Source: Oscarella lobularis
Lineage: Eukaryota; Porifera; Homoscleromorpha; Homosclerophorida; Oscarellidae
Reading direction: 5' to 3'
Assembly (NCBI RefSeq): GCF_947507565.1
Contig: NC_089179.1
Coordinates: 3,427,747 to 3,491,746 of the forward strand
Length of the DNA: 64,000 nucleotides
The translations under genes and the position numbers were made by a program. Of the stretch, positions 1 to 14,708 are shown in pieces; the first letter of the stretch is position 1, and each line of letters starts with the position of its first letter. A model generated the notes under the pieces. That model ran no database searches. It was not told where the DNA came from and saw only the letters and a program-made list of their open reading frames with translations.

Positions 1-232
1 TTCGGTAGGGAGACAGAGGTCCCGAACAATGAATCGGTTTCGGCGCCGCTAAATGACGTAGAAGAACGTGAAGTCGGCGTTTCTCTTCGGACATCTTCTT
101 TTGCTAAAGCACGCTAAATTTTCTAAACTCAATTTTTCAATAGTAGAATTTTAACTATTTTCTAAACTCAATTTTTGAATAATAGAATTTTAACCCTACC
201 CTACACACACAACTATATACTGTACTACAAAA
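1..232. other. AT-rich flank, no gene seen
   Basis: AT-rich sequence with a near-duplicate phrase (TTTCTAAACTCAATTTTT around 120-175 occurs twice). I see no coding signal. It probably contains the 3' untranslated end of the minus-strand gene that stops at 233. Confidence 0.4.
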
Positions 233-2346
233 TTAACTAGGTAGTGCGTCCAATATTGCTTTCAACATTGCAATATCATGCTCTTTTTTAATGAGTGCGT
301 TTTTCTGAACGTGACGGCCAGCGTTGACGAACCACTTCGCTTCAGCATTAACTCTGGGCGAGTAAAATCCTTCTCCTTCTTTTCGCGCCCAATCGAAGTC
401 CACAACGGACAAATTGCCATGAGAATCGACGATGATGTTCACGGGACGCAGATCGCCATGAACAAAGGGAGAATCGCGAATCACGTCGAGCAATTTTTCC
501 AAACCGCGGCGCAGAACGGATACGTCAACCGACGGTTGTTTTCCCCATTCCACATCCTCCAGAATGTAGTGAAGTGGAATGCCTGGAACGATGTTCATTA
601 CGACTTGAAAGACAACTTTTTCGGCAAAAACGGCAGCTCGTTCGCTATGCTTCAATTTCGGGGCGAATCCTTTTTCCCAAAAATGCCTGTGTGCTTCTTC
701 TCCGTACTCGCCTCGGACAAACTTCACGACGACGAATTGACCGCTCTCTTCCTTCGCTTTAAATACCATCCCCTTCAGTTGACGAACGTATTCAAACCGC
801 ACATCTCCGTACTCTTTGATCCACGGAAAAGGACTTACGGGAGACTCAGCCCGCGCAGCGAGCCTTTCCATTCCATCCTCCAGCTTTCCCAGCATTGAAG
901 CCAAACAGTCTATTTGAAGTAGACTCAGAACCATGCTGTCGAGACGCTCATAGGCAATTCTGACATCGGGATGATGGACTGGCACGGCGTCGGGATCCGG
1001 AGGCGCTGGAATATTCGAAACAAACGTTGCGCCGAAAATTTGGAAATGATCTCCGCAAAAAATGGGCAGAAAGCAAGGAAGCGGTATGCCTGGACACGTC
1101 CTTTTTCGGGCTCGAACATCAAAGTGTCTCACTGCTTCAAGAGACAGATCCCCTTCTATGGGCCGAGGTTTGAACACGGAAGCTCCAACCAGCTCCCCCG
1201 TTTGACTTTCAAAGATTAAGTCCGCTTTTGCCCCCCTGACAACCAATACGTCACTGTCCTTTATGTTTGCCACACTTTGGGGTTTCACACGGAACTGCGG
1301 CATTCCTTTTTCAAATGCATCTGGGAGAACTTCTTGAATAGAGTCTTCGGAGCCAATGCTGAAATCGTTTTCAAGAAGTCGTCTAGCCAAAGACGCACAC
1401 TTCCTTTCTGTTTGATGAAACTCGGCGAATTCGCGAACGAATAAAGGCGCAAAAGCATCAGGAGAAATCAACCGATTGACGTAGGAGTCGTGTTCTTGTT
1501 GATTGGTGCTTATAATAGTAGCGGTAGGCTACAAATAAAAACTATAGCATAACAAAACCACGCCATGATAACGTAACTTACTTCCTGTCTTTTTTTAACA
1601 TCGACCTTGGTTGATTTTGACGTACGTCTTTCGCCATTATACTCGACAACGCAATGATACTTTCCCACGTAACCCATGTTAGTCAAATGCACGCAGATTG
1701 AACTGTCACAAAGAGACGGCTCCTCCCTATTGTTGATGAACCACCGATAGTTAGCATCTCGTTTGTTTGACTGGCACTGAAGCTCGATCCGGGAAAACCA
1801 CGGATAAGGTGGATATGCTGCTGTAGGATGGATTAAGATCTGCAGTGGAACTAAGAAATAACATCTAACTAAAGAGGATAAAATATACTCCCCACTCATT
1901 TCACCTTCTGTTTTCACTGTCTTCTTCTCCCCTCTCATTTTCCTTCTCTCCTCCTCCTCCATCTCCTTCGCCATCTTCCTTCTCTTCTCTTCCATCTCCT
2001 CCGCCATCTTCTCCTCCTCTTCCGCCATCTTCTCCTCCATCTCCTTCCTTCTCTTCTCCTCCTCCTCCGCCATCTTCTTCCTTCTCTTCTCTTCCTCCTC
2101 CGCCATCTTCTCCTCCATCTCCTTCCTTCTCTTCTCCTCCTCCTCCGCCATCTTCTTCTCCATCTTCCTTCTCTCCTCCTCCATCTCCTTCGCCATCTTC
2201 CTTCTCTCCTTCCTTCTCTCCTCCTCCATCTCTTTCGCCATCTTCCTTCTCTTCTCCTCCATCTCCGCCACCATTTTTCTCTCTTCCGCCGTCGTCTTTC
2301 TCTCTTCCACCTCCTTCGGCTCACTAAGCCGTCGATCGATTGCCAT
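233..2346 (-). CDS. Coiled-coil, Ig-like, kinase-like protein (copy A)
   Basis: Three exons are visible. The first encodes a long Lys/Glu/Arg/Met-rich charged helix. A possible 54-base in-frame intron precedes an Ig-like exon, which shows the C...W...C pattern (LQCQS, YRWF, GKYHC). A phase-0 intron from 1581 to 1529 (GTAAGT donor) leads to the last exon. That exon ends in a protein-kinase-like fold: a beta-3 lysine (VVVKFV), then VHGDLRPVNIIV, where an HGD loop replaces HRD, then VDFDWA replacing DFG. The segment before it (KADLIFE...GELVGASVFKPR) may be a PD-(D/E)XK-like fold; that is a weak inference. Start chosen at ATG 2346, after an in-frame stop; an upstream exon is possible. The paralogue lies at 12522-14638 on the other strand. 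Its ligand, substrate and catalytic status are unknown. Confidence 0.65.
1935..2320 (-). repeat. Coding minisatellite, charged helix
   Basis: Purine-rich tandem repeats on the minus strand encode variations of KRRKEMEEKMAEEEE, with CTCCTCC/CTTCTC runs on the plus strand. The E/K/R spacing suggests a single alpha helix or coiled coil. Such tracts change length easily by slippage, so copy number may vary between individuals. Confidence 0.7.
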
Positions 2347-2399
2347 TTCAGCAAAGGCGAACTCCAACTGATCTGAGTCTGCGGAAAAGAAGGCCGTTT

Positions 2400-2856
2400 T
2401 GAGTCGTCAACGATCAACATGTGGAAAGCTAGCTAGAGCTACAGACGTACGAACCCTCGACGGAAAGATTTTCGGAACTAGAAAACGCGCTATCTCGAGC
2501 AGAGCTCATTTTCAGCAGGTCAACGCGACGAACAAGGGAAAGGAACTTTCGAAAGCGAAGACGTGACCGTTACGCATGCGTGAGCGTTACGCATGCGTGT
2601 TTAGAACTACCTGTAGGTACCTCCCACCTAGGGCTCTGCTCCCACCGAGGCCCCTCCCACCAGCCCCACACTCAGGGAATTAGTACTGTATCCCTGCTAC
2701 ACTCACTCACTCGTAATCCCGCCGAATAGGTCCATCTATTAGTGATAATAACGCACGGTCAATTTCTAAATAATTTATTTCAATTGCATACCCTACAAGT
2801 ATATACAGTATGTAACTCTATCTAGGCAGCCCTCCAAATTAGCACAGCACTGCCGT
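2400..2856. promoter_or_regulatory. Intergenic region with paired ACGCATGCGT palindromes
   Basis: Two direct copies of CGTTACGCATGCGTG lie at 2568-2582 and 2585-2599. They contain the ACGCATGCGT palindrome and sit about 220 bases upstream of the copy A start. They resemble NRF1-type palindromes and probably belong to its promoter. The rest (about 2650-2850) looks like the 3' flank of the ORAI gene and I see nothing else in it. Confidence 0.4.
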
Positions 2857-3799
2857 TCAAAGGTTGTCAATAGCTTCATGGTATGAACTGCGATCTGAGT
2901 GCAAGTCGACGGCGACAAAGTCTCGTCGACTCGCATCATTGACTACATTCGGATCTGGCGTCACATCGAGATTCTGTTTCAACGCCTGCAACTCGGACAT
3001 GGCCTTCGTCGACACCTCGTATCGATGCAGGACGATGAAATAGTAAAATCTCGCGGCAAACACGAGAAAAACGAGGACAAAGACGCCAAGCACAACGCTA
3101 GAAACAAGAGCGGCAATCCAACGATTCGACGCCGAGCTCTCGTCGTCACTCAGAGTCCCATTCACGTGCTTCATAACGACGTTGCCTCCGTAGACGTGAG
3201 CGAATTTAATCCAGCATATAATCCCCAATTCGAACATGAAAAGAACGATGCCGATAATCGTGGAGAACGCCCACGCGAGTTCGATGTACTTGTGAAGGCG
3301 CTTGTGCGGCGACTCGCGCACCGCTTCCGGGTCGACGGTGTGACGCGAGCCGACCGCGTCGACGTACGGCAGTATGCACGTTGATATCAATAAAGCGAAT
3401 AGATGAACGCCTATTAGAATAGTCGTCGTCACGCCGAATGCGATTAGAAGTTGAATTGATATGTCCGAGGGCAAGTCAGCCTCTACCATGGCAACCTGTC
3501 AGAGAGAGAGAGGGAGGAGAGATTTACTTTTTAATATAAATTCTCTAATTAAATAATTTTACTTAGATTAATTTTAATTGGGTTAATTAATTAAAGGTCA
3601 TGAAAATAATTTTCTGCATGGCTTCCGTTCGAAAGAAGGGGAGGAAGTCGCGTAAGACGGTGAGTGGGCCCCTATGTGTCGAGTCTTTTACCATTGCGAA
3701 TCCTGATAGGAGCGTTGACGTCTGGCTCGACTGCTTTAGCTTTGCGCGACTCAGCCACAGGCTATTCCACGCCAAGTGATCGTACTTCTTCGAAGACAT
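2857..3799 (-). CDS. ORAI: ORAI calcium release-activated channel
   Basis: Pore subunit of store-operated calcium entry in the plasma membrane, opened by STIM. It has two exons. Exon 1 (3799-3692) encodes MSSKKYDHLAW through SGFAM, exon 2 (3495-2857) continues with VAMVEADL, and the joined product is about 248 residues. Four membrane segments are visible. The selectivity-filter glutamate equivalent to human E106 is present (residue 41), as are the hydrophobic pore residues equivalent to L95, F99 and V102. HLFALLISTCILP and IELAWAFSTIIG are near-invariant family blocks. The pore position equivalent to human R91 is glutamine (residue 26), which is unusual. The gene is divergent from KDM2, with 76 bases between start codons. 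Confidence 0.95.
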
Positions 3800-3875
3800 T
3801 TGCAACGCGTCACGTGCCTAATGACCTCACCAGCGTGTCGCCCTCTGCGCATGCCCACTTTAGCAGCTTCAAAAA
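3800..3875. promoter_or_regulatory. Shared divergent promoter, ORAI and KDM2
   Basis: Only 76 bases separate the two opposed start codons. The interval contains CACGTG at 3820-3825 and a TGCGCATGC NRF1-like half palindrome near 3846-3854. The two genes must share regulatory sequence unless one has a remote upstream exon. Confidence 0.6.
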
Positions 3876-8390
<4,515 letters not shown>

Positions 8391-8705
8391 TTTCTCCTTT
8401 TTTTTTGTAGTACAGTAAGAAAAAATTCCGCCCTCGTTTCCTCCTCCCCCTCTTTCAATATAATCGGTAATCAAATGTAGAAACTGTCCAGTTGGACGTC
8501 GAAATGTTTTAGTCGGAGAAAGGCGTGAGCCGGTCATTACGTTTCTCCAGAACGGGCGTGTAGTCAGGACGCACGTGGTACTCATTTCCAAAACGGGGCG
8601 AGGCCAATGTGTGTGTGGGACAATCGCGTTCACATGATAATCTCTACGCTGCTCTTAGCCCCCGCCTCTCTAACAATAGACAACTTTGCAGCTGTGTCGT
8701 TCCAG
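8391..8705 (-). pseudogene. BCKDK 3'-end relic, copy 1
   Basis: Within this stretch, 8469-8534 on the minus strand matches the last codons of BCKDK (RLKHFDVQ...DSFYI equivalents) and its 3' flank, as found intact at 14703-14770. Only about 65 bases survive. It sits directly after the KDM2 stop, in the same convergent arrangement as the other two copies, so it records an old duplication. Nothing else is seen in this interval. Confidence 0.65.
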
Positions 8706-8963
8706 AATGGATGAGAGATGGTACACACACGTGTTTCCCATTCTTCCGCTCTCCTTGAGCGTCTTTATTGCGGGGGTCTCATAACTTTGGGAGAGTTGCA
8801 GAAGCTCTTTCTCGACGACAATGCCAAACGATCTAGAATGCTTCTCGTATCGATATTACGAGAAGAGGACCCGATTCGTTTGACAGATTTAATAAATAGC
8901 GATTATTTAGTTTCACGAGACGACGGAGTGCTGGTTGCAGCACCAGAGATTATTCTCCGGTGA
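8706..8963 (+). pseudogene. CARD-like exon, probably degenerate copy
   Basis: The ATG at 8706 opens MDERWYTHVFPILP, which matches the start of the CARD exon at about 10229 (IDGRWESRVYSNLP). The reading frame then shifts, and the CARD core continues in the frame that has its own ATG at 8718 (LLERLYCGG, RSRMLLVSILREEDPIRLTDL). An acceptor-like CAG immediately precedes it. The core aligns over about 50 residues with the intact CARD of the gene at 10220. No downstream exons are found before the gap. Either the first helix is lost or a tiny intron is hidden; a duplicate relic seems most likely. Confidence 0.5.
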
Positions 8964-10219
8964 ACAGGTGACTCGGCCGGTTCAACGCTTGCTCTTTGCG
9001 CATGCGCTTGGTGCTCCTTCAATCATAGATCAATCCTCTATCGCTTTTTTCGTCGCTGTACAGTGAATCGCGCGTGGTCTATGGCAGGACAACATCACGT
9101 AAGCATTTTCTGAAAGCGCGTTTTTTCGCCAGATGGGTTTGGAAGCGAGTTGTTGTGAAGAACGCTTCGCTGCATGTATATACCGCAGGACTCTTCTACG
9201 AAACCGTTAAACCCAGTGATTGTAGCGCACAGCCACAGTGTAGCTTTGAAAAGAAGCTGCGATAAGTGCTTGCGAGCAGCAGCGGTCGAGAGGGGCTCCC
9301 GACGGGGATCCCATCAATCCGCAAAAAGCACCGAAGTTTCCNNNNNNNNNNNNNNNNNNNNNNNNNNNNNNNNNNNNNNNNNNNNNNNNNNNNNNNNNNN
9401 NNNNNNNNNNNNNNNNNNNNNNNNNNNNNNNNNNNNNNNNNNNNNNNNNNNNNNNNNNNNNNNNNNNNNNNNNNNNNNNNNNNNNNNNNNNNNNNNNNNN
9501 NNNNNNNNNNNNNNNNNNNNNNNNNNNNNNNNNNNNNNNNNGGCTAATGCGATTGCTGCATAATGACGTCACGTCACCTTAAGGAACAGGCAAATACGTC
9601 TTTTCCTTCGTTCCCCGCAGATGCGTAATTGTGCCTCGAATGAGCGACACCATAGATAGAGGCGACACGCAGGCGCTACGTAGGCGTCGGCGAGCGAAAC
9701 CGACACACCCCACTCCTTAGGACACGCCTCGAGATTCAGTAATTGCATTATCTCACCGCTTGGCCTTCCATTGGCCAATTAGAGATCAAGTGTACCGCCA
9801 CTCGTATAGAACTGTGGCCCCAGACTCTCTCCAGGAGGATTTTATCAATAATTCGCTGGAAAACATTTTTAGACGGACCCCAAATACCCAGTCGGGCCTG
9901 CCATCTCCCTTAGGAAAGCCACACATTCTTTATTCAATTTGCACATGCGCAGCAGCTGTACAGACGACTTGGGGTGAACGTTCTTTCTCCAACAGGCAAG
10001 TAGACTGAGGTGTCCGTCATGCGATTTTGTACACCGATTCACCTCGGATAAAGTAGCGGGGGCCCCCGCGAGACCAGGGCCTCGCAAGGGAATACAGTAG
10101 AGGGAACGTATCCTTCTACTCTCGAAAGGCTCTTAGAATTTGTTAGATGTTTGTTTGAGCGAATGTGTTTTCTAGATCGGATTGCGGACGCGTAATTTGT
10201 CGATTTGTTGCCTAGGTAA
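8964..10219. other. Upstream region of CARD-F-box gene, interrupted by gap
   Basis: A perfect TGCGCATGCGC palindrome (NRF1 consensus-like) lies at 8997-9007. A possible short 5' exon with a GTAAGC donor lies near 9080-9102. N fills 9342-9541. The remaining sequence (9542-10200) shows scattered small open frames without family similarity. The exon carrying the CARD start follows an acceptor TTGCCTAG at about 10215. Confidence 0.35.
9342..9541. other. Assembly gap, 200 N
   Basis: Exactly 200 N, an arbitrary scaffold-gap size. True length is unknown. Confidence 0.99.
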
Positions 10220-11739
10220 ATGAACGAATGGATCGATGGCAGATGGGAGAGTCGCGTTTATTCGAATCTTCCTGGCCTGCTAAAAGTAATTCAACCGCGC
10301 CCGTTATGCGATCATCTTCTTGCAAAGCGCCTCGTCACTGCCGATGAGTATGAAGGCTTTTTGGACAAGAGAGACTCCGAGATATCTCGATCTCTCCTTG
10401 TCTCTATTCTGCCAAAAAAAGGACCCAATGCTTTTGACTTATTTGTGGAAAGTCTGAAGGATAGTGAACAGGAGCACGTTGCGTACAAGATATGGCCAGA
10501 GTCGTCAGAGGAAGACGAACAACGTATGATTGGTTAGGTATGGATTGCGAGGAAGGAAACGGGTTCTTTGTAGTAGAAGAATTGGACTTGAAAAGAGAAT
10601 TGAAGGAAACGAAAGGAAAAAGGAAAAGCGTCAAACGGGCATTGGAGCAAAAACGCGAATACCAAAGTGATTTGAGAAAACAATGCGTTGTATGTGTTTA
10701 GTCGAAAATGACTCTAGGATTCGTGATTAAGTACATTTAGGCTGAACATCCACGGGATTTGATCACGCCAAATATTCGGCAGCTGGAAGAGGCACAGAAA
10801 ATTGAGGTGAGCTTACACGACAAGAAAGGAGACAGAGACTGTACCGGCAGTTTTCAGATTTTACCCAAAATACCTAAACTAGCGACTCCAAATTTAGCAG
10901 CAACGATGAAAGAGCTGGGCCAAGACGTTCCATATCTGCGCTACGTTTTTGCCTATGTCACCCAATTGGAATTATGCCGATGCATGCGAGTGTGTCGAGC
11001 GTGGCGCTACTGGTCATCAAGACCGATGTTTTGGCGTACAATCGATCTCTCACGCAAGGAAACGATCGCCGCAATGACGCTCACCTGTATAAAACGTCGT
11101 CGCGTCAAAGCCGTGGATTTCAGCTGGAGCGGCGTAACGCAACGTCAGCTACGCTGGATATGCAACAAGGTAGCGAGTATAAACGAACTGCTTTTGACCG
11201 GCTGTCCCAAGTCGATCCTCGCCGCCTTCTTTCGCTGCGAACCCTTTCTCCCCGCCTTAACGTCACTCGATCTCGCCTGGATCGAAGATCTTGATGACCA
11301 ATCGATTCGCGATTTATTCGACTCCGATGGATCGGCGACTAAGAATGCGTCGTCGCTCGTCGATTTGCGTCTGACGGGAAGCGCGATCACCGATCAATCG
11401 CTCGCGCTTCTCGCCGCCGCTTCTCCCATTCGATTCACGCGGCTCGATCTCAGCTATTGTTCGTTTATCAGCGATAGGGGGATCGATGCGCTTCTGTCGA
11501 CGAATTCCGGTCTGTGTCGTGCCGTCGCGACGGTGAATTTGTCCGGATGCGGTCGTTTGACTGATAAGTCGGTTGGATATTTTCGACGTTGTCCGCGTTT
11601 GGAACGGCTTGATGTTCGTTCGTGCGTCGACGTTTCGGCGAGCGCCTGCGCGCAGCTCGTCGCCTCGACGCACGTCGCGCGTCTTGTTGTCGTCGAGGAG
11701 AAGCTCGTCGAGTCCAGGCGACGAACGACACGCGAGTAA
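10220..11739 (+). CDS. CARD, coiled-coil, F-box, LRR chimera
   Basis: Probable product is about 480 residues. Exon 1 encodes a CARD (residues about 20-95: LCDHLLAKRLVTADEYEG, SRSLLVSILPKKGPNAFDLF). Exon 2 is a charged coiled coil (LKRELKETKGKRKSVKRALEQ), with donor after CAAC at about 10524 and a phase-1 join. Exon 3 starts AEHPRDLITPN and continues into an F-box (RCMRVCRAWRYWSS) and about six LRRs to TAA 11739. From IRQLEEAQK onward it is a close copy of the KDM2 3' half, but JmjC and CXXC are missing. F-box proteins recruit substrates to SCF ubiquitin ligase, and CARDs form signalling assemblies. A death-fold-controlled ubiquitin adaptor or an LRR sensor is therefore plausible, by inference. 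The in-frame stop before ATG 10220 supports that start. Confidence 0.75.
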
Positions 11740-11831
11740 TTTCTCCTTTTTTTTGTAGTACAGTTAGAAAAAATCCCGCCCTCCCTCCCCGCCCAGTTTT
11801 TCCTCTTTCAATAGAATCATTACTTAATTAA

Positions 11832-12270
11832 TCAAATGTAAAACTGTCCGGTTGGACGTCGAAATGTTTCAGTCGAAGAAAGACGTCCGAACCGGTGTTG
11901 TTCATCGACACGAGTTGAAGTTTTCCGCCGAGGTATTTAGCGTAGCATCGCGATATGGGAAACCCGTAGCCATAGCCAGCCATCGGCCCGGCCGCGGGGC
12001 CCGAATGGCCCGGGGTGGCGACGTTATGCGAGAAAAGACGTCCGTGTCGTCGTTCGTATCCGCGGTGCCGCCGAAATTCGCTTCGTCCGCTGTCGTGCTG
12101 GAATATTCGAGAAGGTGAGTGAGTTGGTCTTCTGACATTCCTCCACCTCGATCAGCAATATTATATATTTTCTCAGGTACTTTTACCATAAGGTGAAGTC
12201 GATGGGATTGTTGCATATTGTCACTCGTATAGGAGGCAAGCCTCTGCCTCTGTGAAACTCAAGAGTTGCT
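11832..12270 (-). pseudogene. BCKDK 3'-end fragment, copy 2
   Basis: The last exon and most of the penultimate exon of BCKDK are recognisable ([28 protein letters not shown]). The last exon has a small insertion of about 4-5 bases near 12005 relative to the intact gene at 14709, which changes frame before the ATP-lid motif. No upstream exons exist, so it cannot encode a kinase. It lies directly after the CARD-F-box-LRR stop, mirroring the KDM2/BCKDK convergent arrangement. Confidence 0.85.
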
Positions 12271-12466
12271 CTGTGAACCAAATATTAATTACCGAAGCTA
12301 TAGGATAAATCAATGTCACTGCCTATTTCATTATCCGTGGGCTTGGGGACGAGGCTATCGCCGCTATGCAATTACCGCATATTGAAGTAAGGAAAACAGG
12401 CACTAACAAGCGAGCGAGATTGATTAATTAATGGAAGTCGACGGTGATTGGCCGGATAAATATTCG

Positions 12467-12477
12467 TGCGCATGCGC
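12467..12477. promoter_or_regulatory. NRF1-like palindrome TGCGCATGCGC
   Basis: A perfect 11-base palindrome 45 bases upstream of ATG 12522. The same motif occurs at 8997-9007 and similar ones lie upstream of KDM2 and Ig-kinase copy A, suggesting a common core-promoter element in this genome. Confidence 0.45.
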
Positions 12478-12521
12478 TAAACTTCGGAGTTCCAGAGCGA
12501 ACGTTTCTACAGCAAGCGTCT

Positions 12522-14638
12522 ATGTTGTCGAGTGTAGGAACTCCGCCGAAGATCAAAGACGAGCCGTCGTTGTCTGTTTTGCCACATCGTCGTGGCTATC
12601 GATTGTCTTGCCGCGCCTACGAAGAAAACGTGTCGTATCGCTGGTTCTTTCGACCTACAGCTCCAGCAGGAGACGTCAAAAATCCCATATCGACATTTTG
12701 CTTCACCCTGCCCGATCTATTATTATTAGTCGAAGAATCTCGTGAAAAAATTACAGGCTATTACTTCTGCGTAATCACGAGCACTAGTTCAGGACTTCTA
12801 ACTGTGTCGCAGCTAATATCTCTCAACGTCGGTGAGAGGAAAGACGATTAGAGACGGTACTAGTATTATGAGACATTCTTTTTAGAGCCACCTTGCGAGT
12901 ATTCAGCTTTGCCATCTGCTCCTGTATCGGCTTTTGAGTCTTCTTCGGAGTCCCTTGGTATAGGCAGCTCAGTGAGCACGGGGCCTAGGTGTAAGAAGGC
13001 AAGCATTGAAGAAAAATTGCCCGTGAGGGCTTAGTTAATTTTTTTAATTAATCAAGCGTTTTTCTAGCCGAAGATGGATGTCGATCGCGAGGTCTCTGTT
13101 TTTGAAGTTTCTTTATAATATCGTGAATTTGTGTTTCTCATTAGAAGTGCAGCGGATCTCAAGCGGCGAATGACGAAGCAACCAGAATGAAGATTGTTCG
13201 GTCTGAGCAAAGTCAGTTGGACGCCAGCATCTTCTACAAACTCTTTCAGAAGAATCGCACAGAGGAAGTCGAGTCGGACGAGAGTCCAATTGTTCCTCAC
13301 ATTTCCAACGAGAGGCTCGTAGAGGAGTTCAAAGATGCCGTTTCGTTCATCGAACCAGGTGACACCATTCGTCTGCTAAAGTTTCTCGTGCAATTCTTTA
13401 AGTCCGAGTCTCTTCATGCCGTTCACCAATGGGAAATTCACCGTCACAAGACGGTGGAAAAAATGAATCGAACTGACATTGCTGTCGTTCTTGATGAAAA
13501 CTGGAGTATACCGGTTCTGCTAATTGAAAGGAAAAGCAAATATTCGGTTGCAGGTTCTGGGCACGTTCATCTGCACAGGTAAGATGGAATTGGCAGCGTT
13601 GGCCGCAGATTTTTAATTAATTAATTAACAGGAATTATGAAATAGTATCAAGAGAGCATCTCGATTGCTTTCGAGTCGACGGCGGAAGCTGTCCCTGTTT
13701 TGCGCTTGAACTGACGCCCACTTTGTTGAAGCTACACGGGTTTGTCACGTTTGGCGAGCACGCTCTTCATTCGACAATCGCCACCTTGCTCAACCCATTG
13801 GAGGCCACTACAGACGACAAGCCAGCCATCAAGGCCTTCCTTCGCCGTATCCACAGGGGAGTGGCAGCGCTTGCTAACGAATGGAGAAACAACGACTATT
13901 TAATGCCCGAAATTTCCTCTCCTCAGTTCACTCCGGACAGGTTTGAAATTGACGTAGTAGTAGGGGTTTTTAATTAATGATAATTCGTCTCAGCTTTATT
14001 CACCACGACGAAGAATACAAAAATTTGTCATGTGCCATGCAGCTGAGCGCTGGGAGAAGAGCGTTCATATGCAACATACGGTCGCATGCGGATCGCCAAT
14101 TTGCTGTCAAGTTCATTTTTGGTATGCGCTGGCCGTGTTAGTTTCTTGTGCCTATACAATGTGAGGCTTTTTTGCAGGCCACGATGGTCAGTATGGCAGA
14201 GAAGTGCACAAGATACTGGAATCAGCTGGCTTGGCGCCGCGATACCTTTATGAGAAGAACGTACCTTTCCTCTGCGCAACGCTCTATGTCATAATGGATT
14301 ACGTACCGTGGTGTTCTCTGCGGCAGTGGCTCAATTCTAATGATCCAATCCCCGAGAGAATGATATCGAATCTGGAGCTCGCTCTCAACGTTCTCCACCG
14401 AAATGGCCTCGTTCACGGCGATTTCCGCCCCTCCAATATTCTCGTCAGCGACGAAGGGGAAGTAAAGATCGTCGATTTCGATTGGTCTTGTACGAGCAAT
14501 CAGAAGCGCTGCTATCCCAAGGATCTAAATAGCAAAATCGTATGGCCTGCTTCCTCAGAGAAAAGCTTATTTGAAGCTCACGATCATTTTTTCTTTGCTT
14601 CAATCAAATCGCAACTGAGAGCAAGGGAAATTCAGTGA
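12522..14638 (+). CDS. Ig-like, nuclease-fold?, kinase-like protein (copy B)
   Basis: Paralogue of the gene at 233-2346, on the opposite strand and with more introns. Exon 1 is an Ig-like domain (YRLSCRAY, YRWFF, GYYFCVI). A Ser/Pro-rich linker follows, then a domain containing DIAVVLDENWSIPVLLIERK, whose D...ExK pattern resembles a PD-(D/E)XK core (weak inference). The C terminus is kinase-like: FAVKFIFG with the beta-3 lysine, VIMDYVPW hinge, LVHGDFRPSNILV and VKIVDFDWS. HGD and DFDW replace HRD and DFG, as in copy A. No signal peptide or membrane segment is obvious from the chosen start, so the Ig domain may be intracellular. A GC donor at 12999 restores frame. A further 5' exon cannot be excluded. 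TGA at 14636. Confidence 0.7.
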
Positions 14639-14641
14639 AAT

Positions 14642-14672
14642 TCGCGACGAAACGACACGCAAATAATTTTGT
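14642..14672 (+). pseudogene. KDM2 last-codon relic, copy 3
   Basis: GCGACGAAACGACACGCAAATAATTT matches the KDM2 terminus around 8372-8394 and 11718-11742 at nearly every base, including the stop codon. Only about 30 bases remain, immediately after the Ig-kinase stop and before the BCKDK 3' end. It shows that the Ig-kinase gene lies inside an older KDM2/BCKDK convergent junction. Confidence 0.6.
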
Positions 14673-14708
14673 TCTCTTTTCGATATAGGTCATTCATTAA
14701 TTAATTAA

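Noticed and set aside
1935-2420. Arg/Trp/Glu-rich minus-strand frame starting at ATG 2420
   Set aside because: This is the alternate frame of the charged-helix repeat. The frame that runs on into the Ig-like domain is preferred.
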